Assembly: GCA_009829735.1 (NCBI GenBank)
Contig: CM020619.1
Span: 15,011,589 to 15,075,588, forward strand
Reading direction: 5' to 3'
DNA: 64,000 nucleotides
Origin: Pyropia yezoensis
Lineage: Eukaryota > Rhodophyta > Bangiophyceae > Bangiales > Bangiaceae
Of this stretch, positions 22,503 to 33,689 are shown in pieces. Position 1 is the stretch's first letter, and every line of letters starts with the position of its first letter. The notes below the pieces were generated by a model, which worked only from the letters and a program-made list of their open reading frames with translations, was not told where the DNA came from and did no database searches. Position numbers and translations under genes: made by a program.

Positions 22503-23826
22503 CTCCCACCTTTTCCTTATCCGAGCGCTGCACCTCCGCTACGCTCGGCTGCCGGATGATCCACTGCTCCACAGGGTTCTGGTCCATCGCAGTCCGCAAG
22601 ACGTCGTCGAGACTCTGGCAGAATCCCGGCTTGGTCAGCCCGTCCGCAAGGTTGTTCGCCGACTTGACCAGGCCGACGTTGGTGATCTCGTTGCGGTTAT
22701 AGGCCTCCCGGGCAGCAGCAATGTCGATCATGAGCCGCTTCTCCGTCGTGTGGGATGCCCGCGTGATGACGTCGAACAGCTGCTTGGAGTCCGTAAGCAT
22801 CGTCAGCGGCACGCGCTGCTTGTACACGCGCTCCAGGTCGTGCTTGATGATGAAGGCCTCGTCGAACGCGTTGGCAAATGCGTAGACCTCGCCCGCCATG
22901 ATGGAGCGCACGACGCGACGGGACTTCTTGCTCGAGTAGGCCAGCACGTGGCAGCGATCAGCAGCATCACACAGCAGAATGATGAAGCCCAGCTGGGACG
23001 AGTTGTCGTCGTTCGACGCAAAGGACGCGTCAGCGTATACGCGCAGATGTAGAGTCGTCCGGTCCAGTGGCTTGTACGACAGCACCAGGTCCGCCGTCGA
23101 CTTGGCGTACTTGATCGCCTTGTTCAGCTCCTGCACGTGTCCCTTGGCAAAGGTCTTGGACGACACTTGAGCCGCGCGGTTGATCGCAGTGCACAGGTCC
23201 GGGCGGCTATGCGACAGCCACGCAAAGGAAGCGCGGACGGAGACGAAGTCGTCGTAGGTGATGTCCGTCGGCATGATGCGCACCAGCTTGATGTACTCCG
23301 GCTGACTCAGCGTGAAGTGCCGCCGGGGCGTAGTGAGAGTGCGCACCTGGACGCCCAGAAACTCCGTGTTGTCCCACTCACGCGGCTTGGACTCGAAGCG
23401 GGCCAGCGTCGTTTCCGTCAGGCGCTGGAACTCCTCGTTCCCGCCCAGCAGCATGTCGTCCACGTACGAGCCGAGAAGACCGTCGACGTCACCACCTCCG
23501 TCCTTGACGTACAGGTCCGGGTCCCCCGTCAGCGGCGACATAGACAGGTCGCCCTCAACGTGGGAAGTCATCGTCGCGCTCCAGTAGTCTCCCGCGTCAC
23601 AGAGGCCGTAGAGAGGCTTGAGGATGCGCAGCACTTCTTCGTCAGCGACACCCAGGATGGTACGGTCCTCCTCCCTCGGACTCAGGTACACAGGTCGAGA
23701 CAGCTTGTCCTTGCTCTGAAGGTAGGACTGGTTGACGTCGTGCGAGAAGACTCGAAAGCCGCGGACAGCACTGGTGGACACGATGATCTTCGTCGACCGC
23801 TGCCGCAGTGTAGACAAGTTGTGCAC
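22498..23826 (-). CDS. copia element: reverse transcriptase (C-terminal part) and RNase H
   Basis: Open stretch with FSHDVNQSYLQ, LKPLYGL, the catalytic YVDDMLLGG, and an RNase H region (AYADASFASN, SIMAGEVYAFANAFDEA). It ends where coding meets the purine tract and the first bases of the 3' LTR. Confidence 0.9.
   Translation of the reverse strand: MHNLSTLRQRSTKIIVSTSAVRGFRVFSHDVNQSYLQSKDKLSRPVYLSPREEDRTILGVADEEVLRILKPLYGLCDAGDYWSATMTSHVEGDLSMSPLTGDPDLYVKDGGGDVDGLLGSYVDDMLLGGNEEFQRLTETTLARFESKPREWDNTEFLGVQVRTLTTPRRHFTLSQPEYIKLVRIMPTDITYDDFVSVRASFAWLSHSRPDLCTAINRAAQVSSKTFAKGHVQELNKAIKYAKSTADLVLSYKPLDRTTLHLRVYADASFASNDDNSSQLGFIILLCDAADRCHVLAYSSKKSRRVVRSIMAGEVYAFANAFDEAFIIKHDLERVYKQRVPLTMLTDSKQLFDVITRASHTTEKRLMIDIAAAREAYNRNEITNVGLVKSANNLADGLTKPGFCQSLDDVLRTAMDQNPVEQWIIRQPSVAEVQRSDKEKVGV
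22503..22518 (-). other. copia polypurine tract
   Basis: On the element's strand AAGGAAAAGGTGGGAG directly precedes the 3' LTR start TGTGAATCC, the position and composition expected of the plus-strand primer. Confidence 0.8.
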
Positions 23827-23856
23827 GACGAACGGCTTGGCGTGATCGCGGTTGCC

Positions 23857-25626
23857 CTACACGACGTAGCGACTCTTCCCCTTCTCCTCGGTCGTACCGA
23901 CGTGCTTCAGCACGTGCACAAAACGGCCACCCAGGATGTTGGCGTGACGGGGCAGGGACTTGCGCTTGACTGCAACCCACACCTTCCGCTTCAGGAGTCC
24001 CTCTGCTTCAGCCCGGCGCGCGTCTTGGATTATCTTTGACGATATGCGCGCGTCGCCAGTCTTGAGCACCTCCGTCACGTACACCTCTGTAGCTCGCGGA
24101 AGGGCGGTCGGCGCATGCTCCGTCGCAGGTACCGATGCCGTCGGCACGACTTGTCCGTCTTCAGCAACCTCGACGACGTCCCGAACACGAGGCCCGCCTG
24201 ACACAGGCGTCACATGATCAGCAGCCGTAGTGGAAGTCTCCTCGGCCTGCTCCGGCCGGTACTCCTTCACCTTGTCCACGGAGAAGAGCTTCACGGAGTT
24301 GCCAACGTTGAGCCACACTTGCTTGCCATTGGTTGACAGAACACGGTACGGCCCCAACCATCGATCAACCGGCTTCTCGCGGTAGACCAACACGGACATA
24401 CCTGCTCGGATGATAGCATCAGCAGAGGCGGGGACGCGGCTGCGCGCGGCGCGCTCCAGCCGCGACTTGGCGACGTGCTTTGCCATCTCGTCCCGGGCGG
24501 CGTGCATCGCCATGACACGGTCGCGTTGCCCAGGAAGGTTTACCGGCGTCACGGGCATCCGCGGCAGGACCCCAAAGACCATCAGAGTCGGCACGAGCCC
24601 GCTCGGTCCAGCCGTCTGGTTCATGCCCCACACAGAGAGTGCCAGAGCGTCCTCCACGGGCAAGTCCGAGTGAGCAGCCCTGACCCGCCAGTAGATCCGC
24701 CGCAGGAAGGCATGGTAGCGCTCGCCGACGCCAAGAGAGTTGTGCGACTCCACGCCGGACTCCAGTCGCTTGATGCCCGCAGACAGCTGCAGCGCCTTCC
24801 ATTCGTCCGACGCGAGCTGTGGTCCTTGGTCGGTGTGCATGAAGTCCGAATAGCCGATGTACGGAGTCACCCAGCAACGCACGTACGCCCGCCAGACGTC
24901 CTCCGTCGACTCGCCGTTGGAAAGGAAGGTCGCGGCACTGAAGAGCGTGTCCTTGTCGACCACGTGCAGCAGCGGCTTCCCGTCGAGGTACATGATGTCC
25001 AGCAGCACCGTCCGGTTGAAGACTATGTCGCCAGGTGGCAATGCTACGCGGAACCGACTTGGATCCTTCGCGAGCCGCTGGCATAGGTCACAATTACGGG
25101 ACACGTCCTGCAGCTGCTTCAAGGTGCTTGGCTTGGCGTGCTCTCCGCCGGCCTTGTTGATGACGGCGTAAAGGCGGTCCGGCTGCGGATGGAAGAAGTG
25201 TCGGTGCAGCTTGCGCAGTTCCGGCATGGTGTAGAGCACGTTCTGCTCCCAGACATAGTAAACGTGACCAAGCTTGCGCACCAGCGGCACCGTGACGGAG
25301 TAGGCTTCGCACACGAGTCGGTTGAGCACGGTGTTGGCGTACATACGGAACTTGTCGAGGATGTCCAGCCCGAACAGCAGAGGCACGTTCACGTCCACGA
25401 CGTTCACCATCAGCTGCATGAAGAAGTCGTCGGCCAGAGGGATGCGCATAGCCAGCGTGCCAATACTGGCGTGCCGGCTTCCGCCAAAGCGGTACACCTC
25501 GGGCACCTTGTCCCGCTTGAGTCGTCGTGGCAGTCCCGCCCAGTTCAGGTACGCGTAGGCTTGCGGCTTGCCGATGACGGTGCGTTGTGCGCCAGTGTCG
25601 ACGCACGCCCCTTGGAAGTCTTCCAC
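23857..25626 (-). CDS. copia element: aspartic protease and integrase
   Basis: Starts with the protease motif CVDTGAQRTVIG. A GAG-pre-integrase zinc segment (HRHFFH ... CDLCQ) follows, then an integrase core with DIMYLDG, HTDQGPQLASDEW and SHNSLGVGERYHAF, and a tail that binds the surrounding pol region. Confidence 0.9.
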   Translation of the reverse strand: MEDFQGACVDTGAQRTVIGKPQAYAYLNWAGLPRRLKRDKVPEVYRFGGSRHASIGTLAMRIPLADDFFMQLMVNVVDVNVPLLFGLDILDKFRMYANTVLNRLVCEAYSVTVPLVRKLGHVYYVWEQNVLYTMPELRKLHRHFFHPQPDRLYAVINKAGGEHAKPSTLKQLQDVSRNCDLCQRLAKDPSRFRVALPPGDIVFNRTVLLDIMYLDGKPLLHVVDKDTLFSAATFLSNGESTEDVWRAYVRCWVTPYIGYSDFMHTDQGPQLASDEWKALQLSAGIKRLESGVESHNSLGVGERYHAFLRRIYWRVRAAHSDLPVEDALALSVWGMNQTAGPSGLVPTLMVFGVLPRMPVTPVNLPGQRDRVMAMHAARDEMAKHVAKSRLERAARSRVPASADAIIRAGMSVLVYREKPVDRWLGPYRVLSTNGKQVWLNVGNSVKLFSVDKVKEYRPEQAEETSTTAADHVTPVSGGPRVRDVVEVAEDGQVVPTASVPATEHAPTALPRATEVYVTEVLKTGDARISSKIIQDARRAEAEGLLKRKVWVAVKRKSLPRHANILGGRFVHVLKHVGTTEEKGKSRYVV

Positions 25627-25721
25627 CGTCTCCAGCAGAGTCAGGAAGCCGGGGTCCTCTTCGATACGCGGGGGTCGACCCCGCCGTCTGTGTGCGAGGG
25701 CAAGTCGACGACTCCTGCCCT

Positions 25722-27257
25722 CTACGCAAAATCCGACTCGTCGCTCTGCACCCCGTCGTCGTCCTTGGCGGCCGGCTCCGAGTCCTGCACGAGAGTCTCA
25801 AAGACGTCGACGTCGTTCTGCGCCGCGCCACCCGCTTCGTCGCTCTCGTCAGCCTTGTCGCCGTCGTCGTCTTCACCCGTGACTCCAGCCGCATCCAGCT
25901 GCGAGCATAGCTGGTACAAGACGGCGCTGGCCGCGGGCTGCGTAGCGCGCTTCTTGGCGTAGTACTCCAGCTTACGCTTAGCGGCCTTGACGGCGTTGAC
26001 GGGATGAGGGCAGTTGCCAAGGGAGTGCGAGCGATCGTCGCAGTTGAAGCATCCCATCAGGGACAATGGGTCGAAGCGCGGCTCGCTACCGCTGCCCTTG
26101 ACTGCACCGTGTCGCTTGCCGAAGTCCTTGTTCCGGCGCACGTAGTGACCTTGGCCAGCGAACAGGATCCCGGGCACCTTGTCCTCCACAGGCGTAGGTC
26201 CGCGCGCGACCTCATCGCGCATGACCGCCATGCGAGCCTCGTTGTGCAGGTGAAGCGCGGCTTCCAGCTCACCGAACAGCTGCTGGAACGTCAAGCGGTG
26301 CGTCGCGATGCGGCTCAGGGGCTCAGTCGCCCACGCGTTGCCGACAACCGCGTTGCGCAGGAACTCCACCTTGTAGGACTCGCCATGATGAGACCGGGGC
26401 ACTTGGGGCGCCAGCTTACTGATAGTCTTGTACGTCTTTTCCAGCGCCGCCGTGACGTCGGTCCCGTCCTTGACGAAGGAGCTCAGTCGCAAGCCGCTCA
26501 GGTAGTTCTTGACTCGGTCTTGACGGACGATGGAGTTGTACTCGGCACTGACCATGTCGACGGCCTGCGCAAACGTAGCCGCGGTCCCGTGCACACGGTC
26601 CAGGAAGAAGCGCTTGGCATCGCCGCGCAGCAGGTTGTGCAAGTACTGCAGCTTCTGGGACGCAGTCAGCTCGTAGTCACGCGCGACCTGCTGGTACTCG
26701 GCGACATACTCGTTCCAGCTCTCGCCGAGGTTACCACTGAACTTGGCAGCTTGGTCGCGGGAGCGCATGGCGACGTTGTGGGCTGCACGATCAGCGCTGG
26801 CCCCCGACGCCGCAGCGCTGGTAGCAGTAGACAGCGCGCTCTCGTGCTGCACGCCCGCCACACAGGAACGACGACCAGCCGCTTCCACCTCCGAGGCCAT
26901 CTCCGTGGCGACAGACCGCTCTTCGGCTTCCGGGTACAGCGCCGTCGCCAGCGTCATCTTGATGCGGTGTGAGGGATGCTGCTCCAGGTTGGCACCACGC
27001 GCGTTCAGCCAGTTGCGCAGGTCCCGATGAAGGTACGGCAACGCCACCAAGCTCGGGCTGAAGAGGACGGCAGGCGGGAGTAGCTCAGAGACAGCAGCCT
27101 TGACCTGCTCGCCCGACATCGGCGTAGCCGCCATCTCGGCCTCCAGCATGCGGACAGAGGCCACCACGCCCTTCTTCTCCTCGTTCAGCAGGCTGTCGTC
27201 CGCGGCCGCCATGAAGGTAGGCAGCGCCCCATGAGTAGTCGCAGAGACGTCCGCCAT
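25722..27257 (-). CDS. copia element: gag
   Basis: 511 residues. Central helical part (SWNEYVAEYQQVARDYELTA, LHNLLRGDAKRFFL) of the copia gag type and one CX2CX4HX4C zinc knuckle, CFNCDDRSHSLGNC, near 26010-26055. An acidic C-terminus follows. Gag packages the element RNA in virus-like particles. Confidence 0.88.
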   Translation of the reverse strand: MADVSATTHGALPTFMAAADDSLLNEEKKGVVASVRMLEAEMAATPMSGEQVKAAVSELLPPAVLFSPSLVALPYLHRDLRNWLNARGANLEQHPSHRIKMTLATALYPEAEERSVATEMASEVEAAGRRSCVAGVQHESALSTATSAAASGASADRAAHNVAMRSRDQAAKFSGNLGESWNEYVAEYQQVARDYELTASQKLQYLHNLLRGDAKRFFLDRVHGTAATFAQAVDMVSAEYNSIVRQDRVKNYLSGLRLSSFVKDGTDVTAALEKTYKTISKLAPQVPRSHHGESYKVEFLRNAVVGNAWATEPLSRIATHRLTFQQLFGELEAALHLHNEARMAVMRDEVARGPTPVEDKVPGILFAGQGHYVRRNKDFGKRHGAVKGSGSEPRFDPLSLMGCFNCDDRSHSLGNCPHPVNAVKAAKRKLEYYAKKRATQPAASAVLYQLCSQLDAAGVTGEDDDGDKADESDEAGGAAQNDVDVFETLVQDSEPAAKDDDGVQSDESDFA

Positions 27258-27741
27258 TGTTGCGCGTCAACGAGCACTCGCAGCACAGCAGGAACTGCAG
27301 ACCACGCGGGCAGCAGACACACACGACGTCGCACTCACCCGAGCGTCCACAACAGCACAGCACGCAGGCAGACACACCCCGTCCGAGTTGCGGGCGTCCT
27401 TCCCCAAGCCTGTCGGCGCACCGGTGTTACCCGGAGGAGGTCGGCCGTAGACCTTATGGAACGTCAACACGCACGCGTGCCAAGGATTCTAGGCAGGCTC
27501 CGACCCGAAGGCCGGCGCCCCAGGCACCAGGCGCGCGCACGCTCAGTCCCCCCGTTGGTTCAAGTGCCCTTGCCCTTGTACTGCGCCGTGCATACGCGCG
27601 GCGCGACCTTGACAGCCGTGCACACCTTGCGCACACGTACTCCGCCCGTACACAGCTACGCGGCGTCCTCGTCTTGTTCCCGTGCACCGTCCCCGTCCGG
27701 CGCACGTCTTGTTGAGGGTCACCTTGATCGTTATTCGCGAA

Positions 27742-28282
27742 TGTGGATTCTTAGTGAAAGGGTCTATTGGAAAGTAGAAAGTGGGAGCCAACGGCCTTCG
27801 AACCGACCGGGCAATCGAGCAGAGGGTGGCCGTCGTCCGCGCGCACCCAAGCACGAGTCTATGCAATGATCCCCACTTGTCTTCCCCCTCCTCCCTCCTC
27901 GCTACTCGATGCGAGGGAGCGCTTATATAGGCGCGGAGTGTCTCACCACAGGCGTGAGACGGCACTCCACACCCCATAGGCAAAGCATGCACACAAGGCA
28001 AAACAAACACACAACGCAGCGCGAGGATGCAGCGTCAAATTGCCAGCGCGGCCGACATGTGTCAGCACGGCTGACGAAATGTGATGGAACCACGCGATTG
28101 GCTCCGTAACATTCCATCACCTTCCAGAATCATTCGCAATCACGGTTTCGACCATTATGGAACTCGCGTGGCGTTACTGTCAGCAGCGACCGCAACATCC
28201 AAGATCATCCAGAACCATCTAGTGATGACTGGGCCGCGTCGGACAGCAATGTGACGCAGGTTCCATCAGCTATGGATTCACA
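27742..28282 (-). repeat. copia 5' LTR (541 bp, single copy)
   Basis: Same sequence as the last array unit plus the 99-bp remainder; termini TGTG...CACA. The first 20 bases of the leader on the element's strand (from 27741) do not begin with the usual TGG-type tRNA primer site. Confidence 0.95.
27922..27930 (-). promoter_or_regulatory. TATA box of the copia LTR
   Basis: CTATATAAG on the element's strand, inside a GC-rich flank. Transcription would start about 30 bases further into the element. The same box recurs in each array unit. Confidence 0.6.
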
Positions 28283-29663
28283 ATCGAAGCACATCTATAT
28301 ATGTAGAACTACGAACAGAAATACTTCGATGAGTAAGTATTGTTAGCGAAGCTCCTATGTGAAGCAGCCACGCTTGTTGTCGCGCTAACGCCAATTGATT
28401 GGTCCACGTATTTGCAATGTCAAATTGCTCCTAGCCACACGTTAGACCGGTATGGCTCGAGTGGCACGATACGACGGCGAGCCGTCGGTGCTGTCTAGCT
28501 GCCAGCGGCCCTCGTTACGGTTGCCTTGTGGTGCCCACTCGCTTCGGGAGAGTGGGCGGCCTGGTCGGGGAGGGGGAAGGGGGACTCGGGTCGGGGGGTC
28601 ATCCGCTGTGCCTGGGGGGGGCGCGGCTGCGGCCGGAGTCGGGGCGGCTGCTGCGGGGGGAGGGGGCGGCGGCTGCCTGGCGTTGGGCGGCTGTGTTCAT
28701 GCGGGGTGTGGCCGCTGCCAGGCAGGGGGGGCGGCCGCGGCCGCGAGAGCGGCGGCTGAGGCAGGGTGTGGGGCGGCCTCTTCCGGAGAGGGGGCTTCCA
28801 CAGGCGGCTAGCGGTGGGAGCGGGCGGCCGCTGCCGGGGACATGGCGACGGCTGGCGGCTGCGGCCGGGGTCGGGGCGCGGTGTTGCTGAGGATGGGGTG
28901 GCCACGGCCCGGTAGGGGGCGGCCGCCGCAGTGTGGGTTGGGCGGCGGCAGCTGAGGGGGGGGGGGCTGCTGCCCGGGGGAGAGCAGCCGCTGCCGGGGG
29001 TGGGGCAGCCGCTGGCGGCTGGGGGAGGGGGTCGGGTGGTTGCTGCCTGTAGGGGGGCTGCGGCTGCGGGCGGCTGGGGGCATTCGGTGGGCGACCAGGG
29101 CCGGGTGGGGGGTGGCTGCTGCTTGGGGCGGGGAGGCCGCTGGTGGTCGGGGGCGGGGGGTTGGCGGCCACTGCGTGAGGTGGGGCGGCTGCGGCCGGGG
29201 GGGCGCGGGTGCCGCCGGGGGCGGTGTTTTAGGGCGGCGGGGGCGGGCGGTCGCTGCCGGGGGGGGGGGCGCTGTGGTCGCGGGGGGTTTTAGCTGCTGC
29301 CGGGGGGTGGGTGGCCGCCGCCTCGGGTGGCGGCTGGGGGCAGCGGTGGGGTGCGGGTTGGTTCGAGGTCGGGGGCGGCTGTGGCTGGGTGGATAGCGGC
29401 GGGGGGCGGAGCGGGGCGGCGCGGGGGGACTGTTAGTAGTGGGGGGCGCGGCCTGGGGGCGGCCGCCAGTGCTTGGCGGGGCGGGGGTGTCCGCGGATGG
29501 GGGGGAGTACGTGGGGGAGCGCCCTGCTGTTGGAGGAGGCGTCGGCCAGGCGCCGTTGCGGCCGCGCCTCTGGGAACGTTGGCGACCGGTGGGTGGGCTA
29601 TGACCAGCAGGGGCAATGTATTGGAGTACATGGTTGGCATTGCGGCCGCCGCGGCGGGCGCCG
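28283..29663. repeat. AT-rich patch then degenerate G-rich low-complexity tract
   Basis: 28283-28450 is AT-rich and flanks the copia target. From about 28540 to 29500 the plus strand is an irregular succession of GGGCGGC/TGCGGC/GGGGG words without a clean period. Many G runs could form quadruplexes. No protein recognised. Confidence 0.5.
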
Positions 29664-30270
29664 TCACCCTCGCCGCGTGGGCGTCCCGTATCGCGGAGGC
29701 AAAGTCGTGGCCCGGTCCACCTCGTCCCCCCCAGACTCGTTGCCCGCGGTAAATGCCGTCGCTTCGGCAGTGGCGGCTGCCAGCTGGTCCACCGCCGCCG
29801 TCGCAGCGGCCTTGATGCCCACCGTCACCGCCTCGGGGGTGACGCCCGACGAGGGCGGCGGCGGCCCCGCAGGCACCGTCCCGTTGGCTGCGTTGCGGTT
29901 GCCATTCGCCACCGCCCGCGTGTCGTCGGCCGTCTCGCGCACAATTCCCGCCCCCCTCGCAGCACCCCCCGGCCCCCCCCCCCCCCCCTTCCCAGCAGCC
30001 CCGCCATTGGCTGGAGCAGGCACCCCCCTCCCAGCACCGAGAGACGTATGTACCAAGCAGGCAGAAATAGAAGAGGAAACAAAAACAACTGCTGACCACA
30101 CGGCTGTGTTGTGTTTCTGGCTGCGAGCCGGTTGGTGAAGCGCCACGTGGCCCCTGCCACATGATCTCCTTGAGTTTTCGCACTTCGGAGTTCATTACAG
30201 TGACACCCTGTGTGCTAAGCTTCGCTATCGGCCCCCCTCGCTTCCTGGGGGGGGCTTCCATTGATCGAGA
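29664..30270 (-). CDS. hypothetical protein, possibly spliced
   Basis: Weakly supported. On the minus strand a segment near 30270-30150 reads MEAPPRKRGGPIAKLSTQGV then NSEVRKLKEIMWQ. After a pyrimidine-rich stretch and a CAG at about 30005, a second segment reads ANGGAAGKGGGG... then IVRETADDTRAVANGN and KAAATAAVDQLAAATAEATA. These pieces look more protein-like than their surroundings. No family is recognised, and the start, exon limits and C-terminus are uncertain. It may simply be low-complexity noise. Confidence 0.25.
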
Positions 30271-30365
30271 GTAGTAATATCTGTGTCGTCCCTCCGTCGT
30301 CGACCACCACCTCGGTTGACGCTGCAGTGCCAAGTGAAGGCCGACGGCGCTGGTGGCAATGGGGA

Positions 30366-30398
<33 letters not shown>

Positions 30399-31379
30399 AG
30401 AGGGACCACCCCGCCGCTGCCGGAGGAGTGGTCGTCCTCGCCAGTCGGGCCGCCGCGGCCGCCGCCACCCGCCGCACCGCTTAGGATGGTAAGACCCCTG
30501 TGGTGTGGGAAGGGAAAACTGGGGGGCGCGCAACCCACCTCCCACACCACCTCCACCACCACCTCTTCACCACCTCCACCACCACCTCTTCGCTGTCGCC
30601 GGCGGAGGCGGCGGGGGGTGGGAGCAGAGGGCTCATCTCCCCACGGGCGGTCGCAACCGGGGATACCCTTGGACCCGCCCCCGCCGCCGCCCGCCCCCGT
30701 CGCCTCCACCCACCGTCACCATCACTTGGGCCTCTGCTGTCGGCGCTGGCTTGATTCACGCTTCCCTCGGCCGTCAGGGCAGCAGCGGGCGACCCCCCCC
30801 ACCCGTTATTGGTTACCCTCTTCCCTCTACCGCCGCTGCGCGGTGGCTGCGCCGCACGACGACGGCGGCAGTGGCAGCGGCGGTAGCAGTGGCGGTGGCT
30901 GCCGCGGTGGCGGCGATGGCTGCGGCCGGCCGCCGTGCGTGTCGGGTGCTCCGGCGTCCGTAGCGGCTGGCTGCGGCGGCCATGGCAGTGACGCTGGGCA
31001 CGCAGCTGCTGGGGCGACCGACCTTCCCATCCCCTATCACGTCGCGGCTGGCGGTGGTGGTGGCGGTGGTAACGCCACGCCGCAATAGTGACCGCGGCTG
31101 GGACCCCTCCCCCCCCCTCCCCTCTATCCGCCTTGTGAGTCGCCTGGCAGGCCGCGTCCGCGCGGCCGGTCGCGGGGCGGGACGGCCGCCGACGGGCCGC
31201 TACCCGCCGGCGTGGGGACCTGCAGGAGGGGGTTGGCCACGGACAGGACAGTGGTGCAATCCAGTACACAGTTCCCTACAGTACGCGGACTGTAGGCGGC
31301 CAGCCGCCACTCGCCACGGCAAATGCGCGCTGTGGGACGGACCGTTCCAGGGACAGGGGAGGAGCAGCCGCAAAAGTTC

Positions 31380-31441
31380 TTTACAGTCAGTCAGTCGCTC
31401 CCCCAGCGCCTTTACAGTAAGTCAGTCGCTCCCCCAGCGCC
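31380..31441. repeat. two direct 31-bp repeats
   Basis: TTTACAGTCAGTCAGTCGCT... at 31380-31410 is repeated at 31411-31441 with one base different. Confidence 0.85.
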
Positions 31442-32405
31442 TTTGGCGGGGTGGCACCCCTCACGGCTCACAGCAACCACCTACGCCCCTTCCGTTGTGC
31501 TGTAGCTACCACCGTGTCCGTGGATGCCAGCCAGCGCCCCCGTCCTCACCAGTTTCGCTCCCCCCCACCCACCCTTCTCTCGCCTTGTGCCCGTTGTGTC
31601 GCCGTCGCTGCCCTCCCTCCCGGGCCCTTCCCCCCCCCCCCCCCCCCCGCCACACCCCCCCGCTTCGTGGGCCAACCAACCAACCGCGACAATGGTCGTG
31701 GCCACCTACCACTGACTGTCGCGCCGGCACGTGGTGCCCGCCCGCAGGGGCGTAGCGGGAGGGGGGGGGGGGGGGGGCAGAAGCGCGGGGGCCCCGCCCC
31801 CGCATGTCCCCCCCTCTCCCTTCCCTCCCCCCACGCCCCCCCGGTGAACGCCGTCGCCAACGACAACCCTCCCCCCCCTCCCCCTTGAGCTCCCGCGTCA
31901 GTCTTCCGTGTCTTTCCGCGACCGTCCCCGCCCCACCTTCCAGGACAATCCACCCCCACCCCCACCCCCACCACCCAGTCCGTTGACGGGCGCGTCGGGC
32001 CGACCAGAGGTCCCCTCCGACTGTCCTCTCCCTCTCTCCTTCTCCTCTGGCTTCTCCCTCTCTGCAGTGGCGCCGCTGGCCTCTCCCTCTCACCGCCGTC
32101 CTCCCCCTCCCGCTCCCCCGTCCACCACCACCACCCCCCTTTCCCACCACGCCCCCGCCCTTTCCCACCACCTCCCGTTCCCCCGGCCCCCTCTTTCAAC
32201 CACCACCCCCCCTTGACTTCCCACCCCGCTCTTTTCCTTCCCGCCCCGTGCCGCCCCCCCGTACACTTCTGCCTGCACCCGTGTGCCGCCCCGACGTGGC
32301 GGCGGAGGGGTGGGGAGGGGGGGAGGTCAACACCCAATCGGCGCGTGTGGGGAGCCACCGCCTCCGTCCCCCCCCCCCGCCGCCGCCGTGCGTGTGTACG
32401 GTAGC

Positions 32406-32466
32406 CCACCTGCCTGCCCGCCCGCCTGCCTGCCTGCCTGCCTGCCCGCCTGCCCGCCTGCCCGCA
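32406..32466. repeat. GCCT/GCCC tetranucleotide microsatellite
   Basis: About 15 tandem 4-base units, mostly CCTG or CCCG. Confidence 0.85.
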
Positions 32467-33088
32467 CACGCCTGCACGCTGCTGCGGCTACTCTATCGTT
32501 GCCCCGCCGGCCGCCGCTGGCCTGTCGACCGCTCTCCCCCCCGGCCGGCCGCCAGCGTGGCTGCCCCCGCCCCCCCGCCCCCCACAACCTCCACGACTGC
32601 GCGTGCGGGCGGCTGTGGCAAGGGGGAGAGCGAGGGGGGGGGGGGGGGGGGGGGGAGAGGGCTGCCGTCCGCCAGCGACGTCGCCGCCGCCACACCGCCA
32701 CCACTCCTTCACTGCTGGGCTACTGGTGTCGACGCCACCCCCCCCCTCCCCCCCCCCCCCCCCGCGCCGCTGCCGCTGCTGCTGCTGCTGCTGCCGCCGG
32801 CCGGGCTACGGCGGGGTGCCACCACCACCACCACCATCACCGCCACCTCCACCACCACCACCGCCACCGCCACCACTAAATATAGCTCCGCGCGAGCGCA
32901 ACGGGGTTAGGAGGAGGTCGTTGGGGGTTGTTGGCCAGGAGGAGGAGAGGGGAGGGCCGCCGAGCCGCCCCGCCGCGCCTGTACGCGCGCGTGCCACCCC
33001 GCCGGGCGGCGCGTCGGGTGCCACCGCGGCGAGCGGGCGGGGCGGGCGGGCGGGGCGGGGCGGGGGAGCGACGGCAGGGGCTGGGGCT

Positions 33089-33114
33089 GGGGGGGGGGGG
33101 GGGGGGGGGGGGGG
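33089..33114. repeat. 26-nt poly-G homopolymer
   Basis: Uninterrupted G run; the exact length in the assembly is doubtful. Confidence 0.75.
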
Positions 33115-33565
33115 TGCCGTACCAGTCCCGTCCCCGCTTTGGTCTTGTGCCCCCACCGTCGCCGCCCGCGGCGTCGCGCCGGCCACGTCGGGCGGCGGCG
33201 CCCACAGCCGCGGCGCCGCGGCCGCCGCCGCCGCGCGCGCTGACGGGTTGGCCTGCCGCCGCGGGCGGTGACGACCCTCCCCCCCCCCGCCCCGCCCCCC
33301 GCCGCCACGGCCGCCCCCTCGAGGTCTGCTTCTCCCCGCCACCCCGGGCCGCGTCGTGTGCGCGTTGGCCCCCCCCTCCCCCCCGGCCGCGCTCCGCGTC
33401 TCCCGTTCCAGCACTCTCCCCCCCCCCCCCCCCCCCCTGTGAGACCCCTCTTACCCCCGTGAGGCCTTCCCCCCCACCCCCGCGCCCTCTTCCCCCCCCC
33501 CCCGCACCCCGCCGCTCTTCTCCCCCCCTCCCCCCCCCCGTCTGCCCCTCGCCCGCTCACCCAAT

Positions 33566-33656
33566 GTGCGCTGCCCGCACGTCCCCCTGGGCGACCATGC
33601 CGACGGTGGAGGCGGCGTCGCCCCCCCCCCCCGGCCCCCGCTGGGGCCACCGTCGC

Positions 33657-33689
<33 letters not shown>

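Larger units (their letters stand above)
17984..28282 (-). mobile_element. Ty1/copia LTR retrotransposon with one LTR expanded into a tandem array
   Basis: Complete boundaries are visible: 5-bp target duplication ATCGA at 17979-17983 and 28283-28287, and LTR ends TGTG...CACA. The element reads on the minus strand: 5' LTR 28282-27742, leader, gag, protease-integrase, reverse transcriptase-RNase H, a purine tract and the 3' LTR. Domain order (integrase before reverse transcriptase) is that of Ty1/copia. The 3' LTR is not 541 bp but about 4.5 kb, because its last 442 bp is repeated ten times. The two LTRs look identical over their shared parts, so the insertion is recent. Coding lies in three open stretches. 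It looks nearly whole, with perhaps one break beyond the gag-pol boundary. Copia-like elements are known from Porphyra/Pyropia. Confidence 0.95.
30271..33565. other. low-complexity intergenic region
   Basis: Dominated by CCACCA/GGTGGT, GGC and C/G homopolymer stretches, with overlapping spurious frames. Contains the repeats listed separately, a 26-G run at 33089-33114 and a TACAGTAC motif near 31261-31290. The ARM gene promoter should lie at the right end. Confidence 0.4.

Noticed and set aside
22470-27870. Long plus-strand frames across the copia element
   Set aside because: Antisense shadows of gag and pol; none shows a domain.
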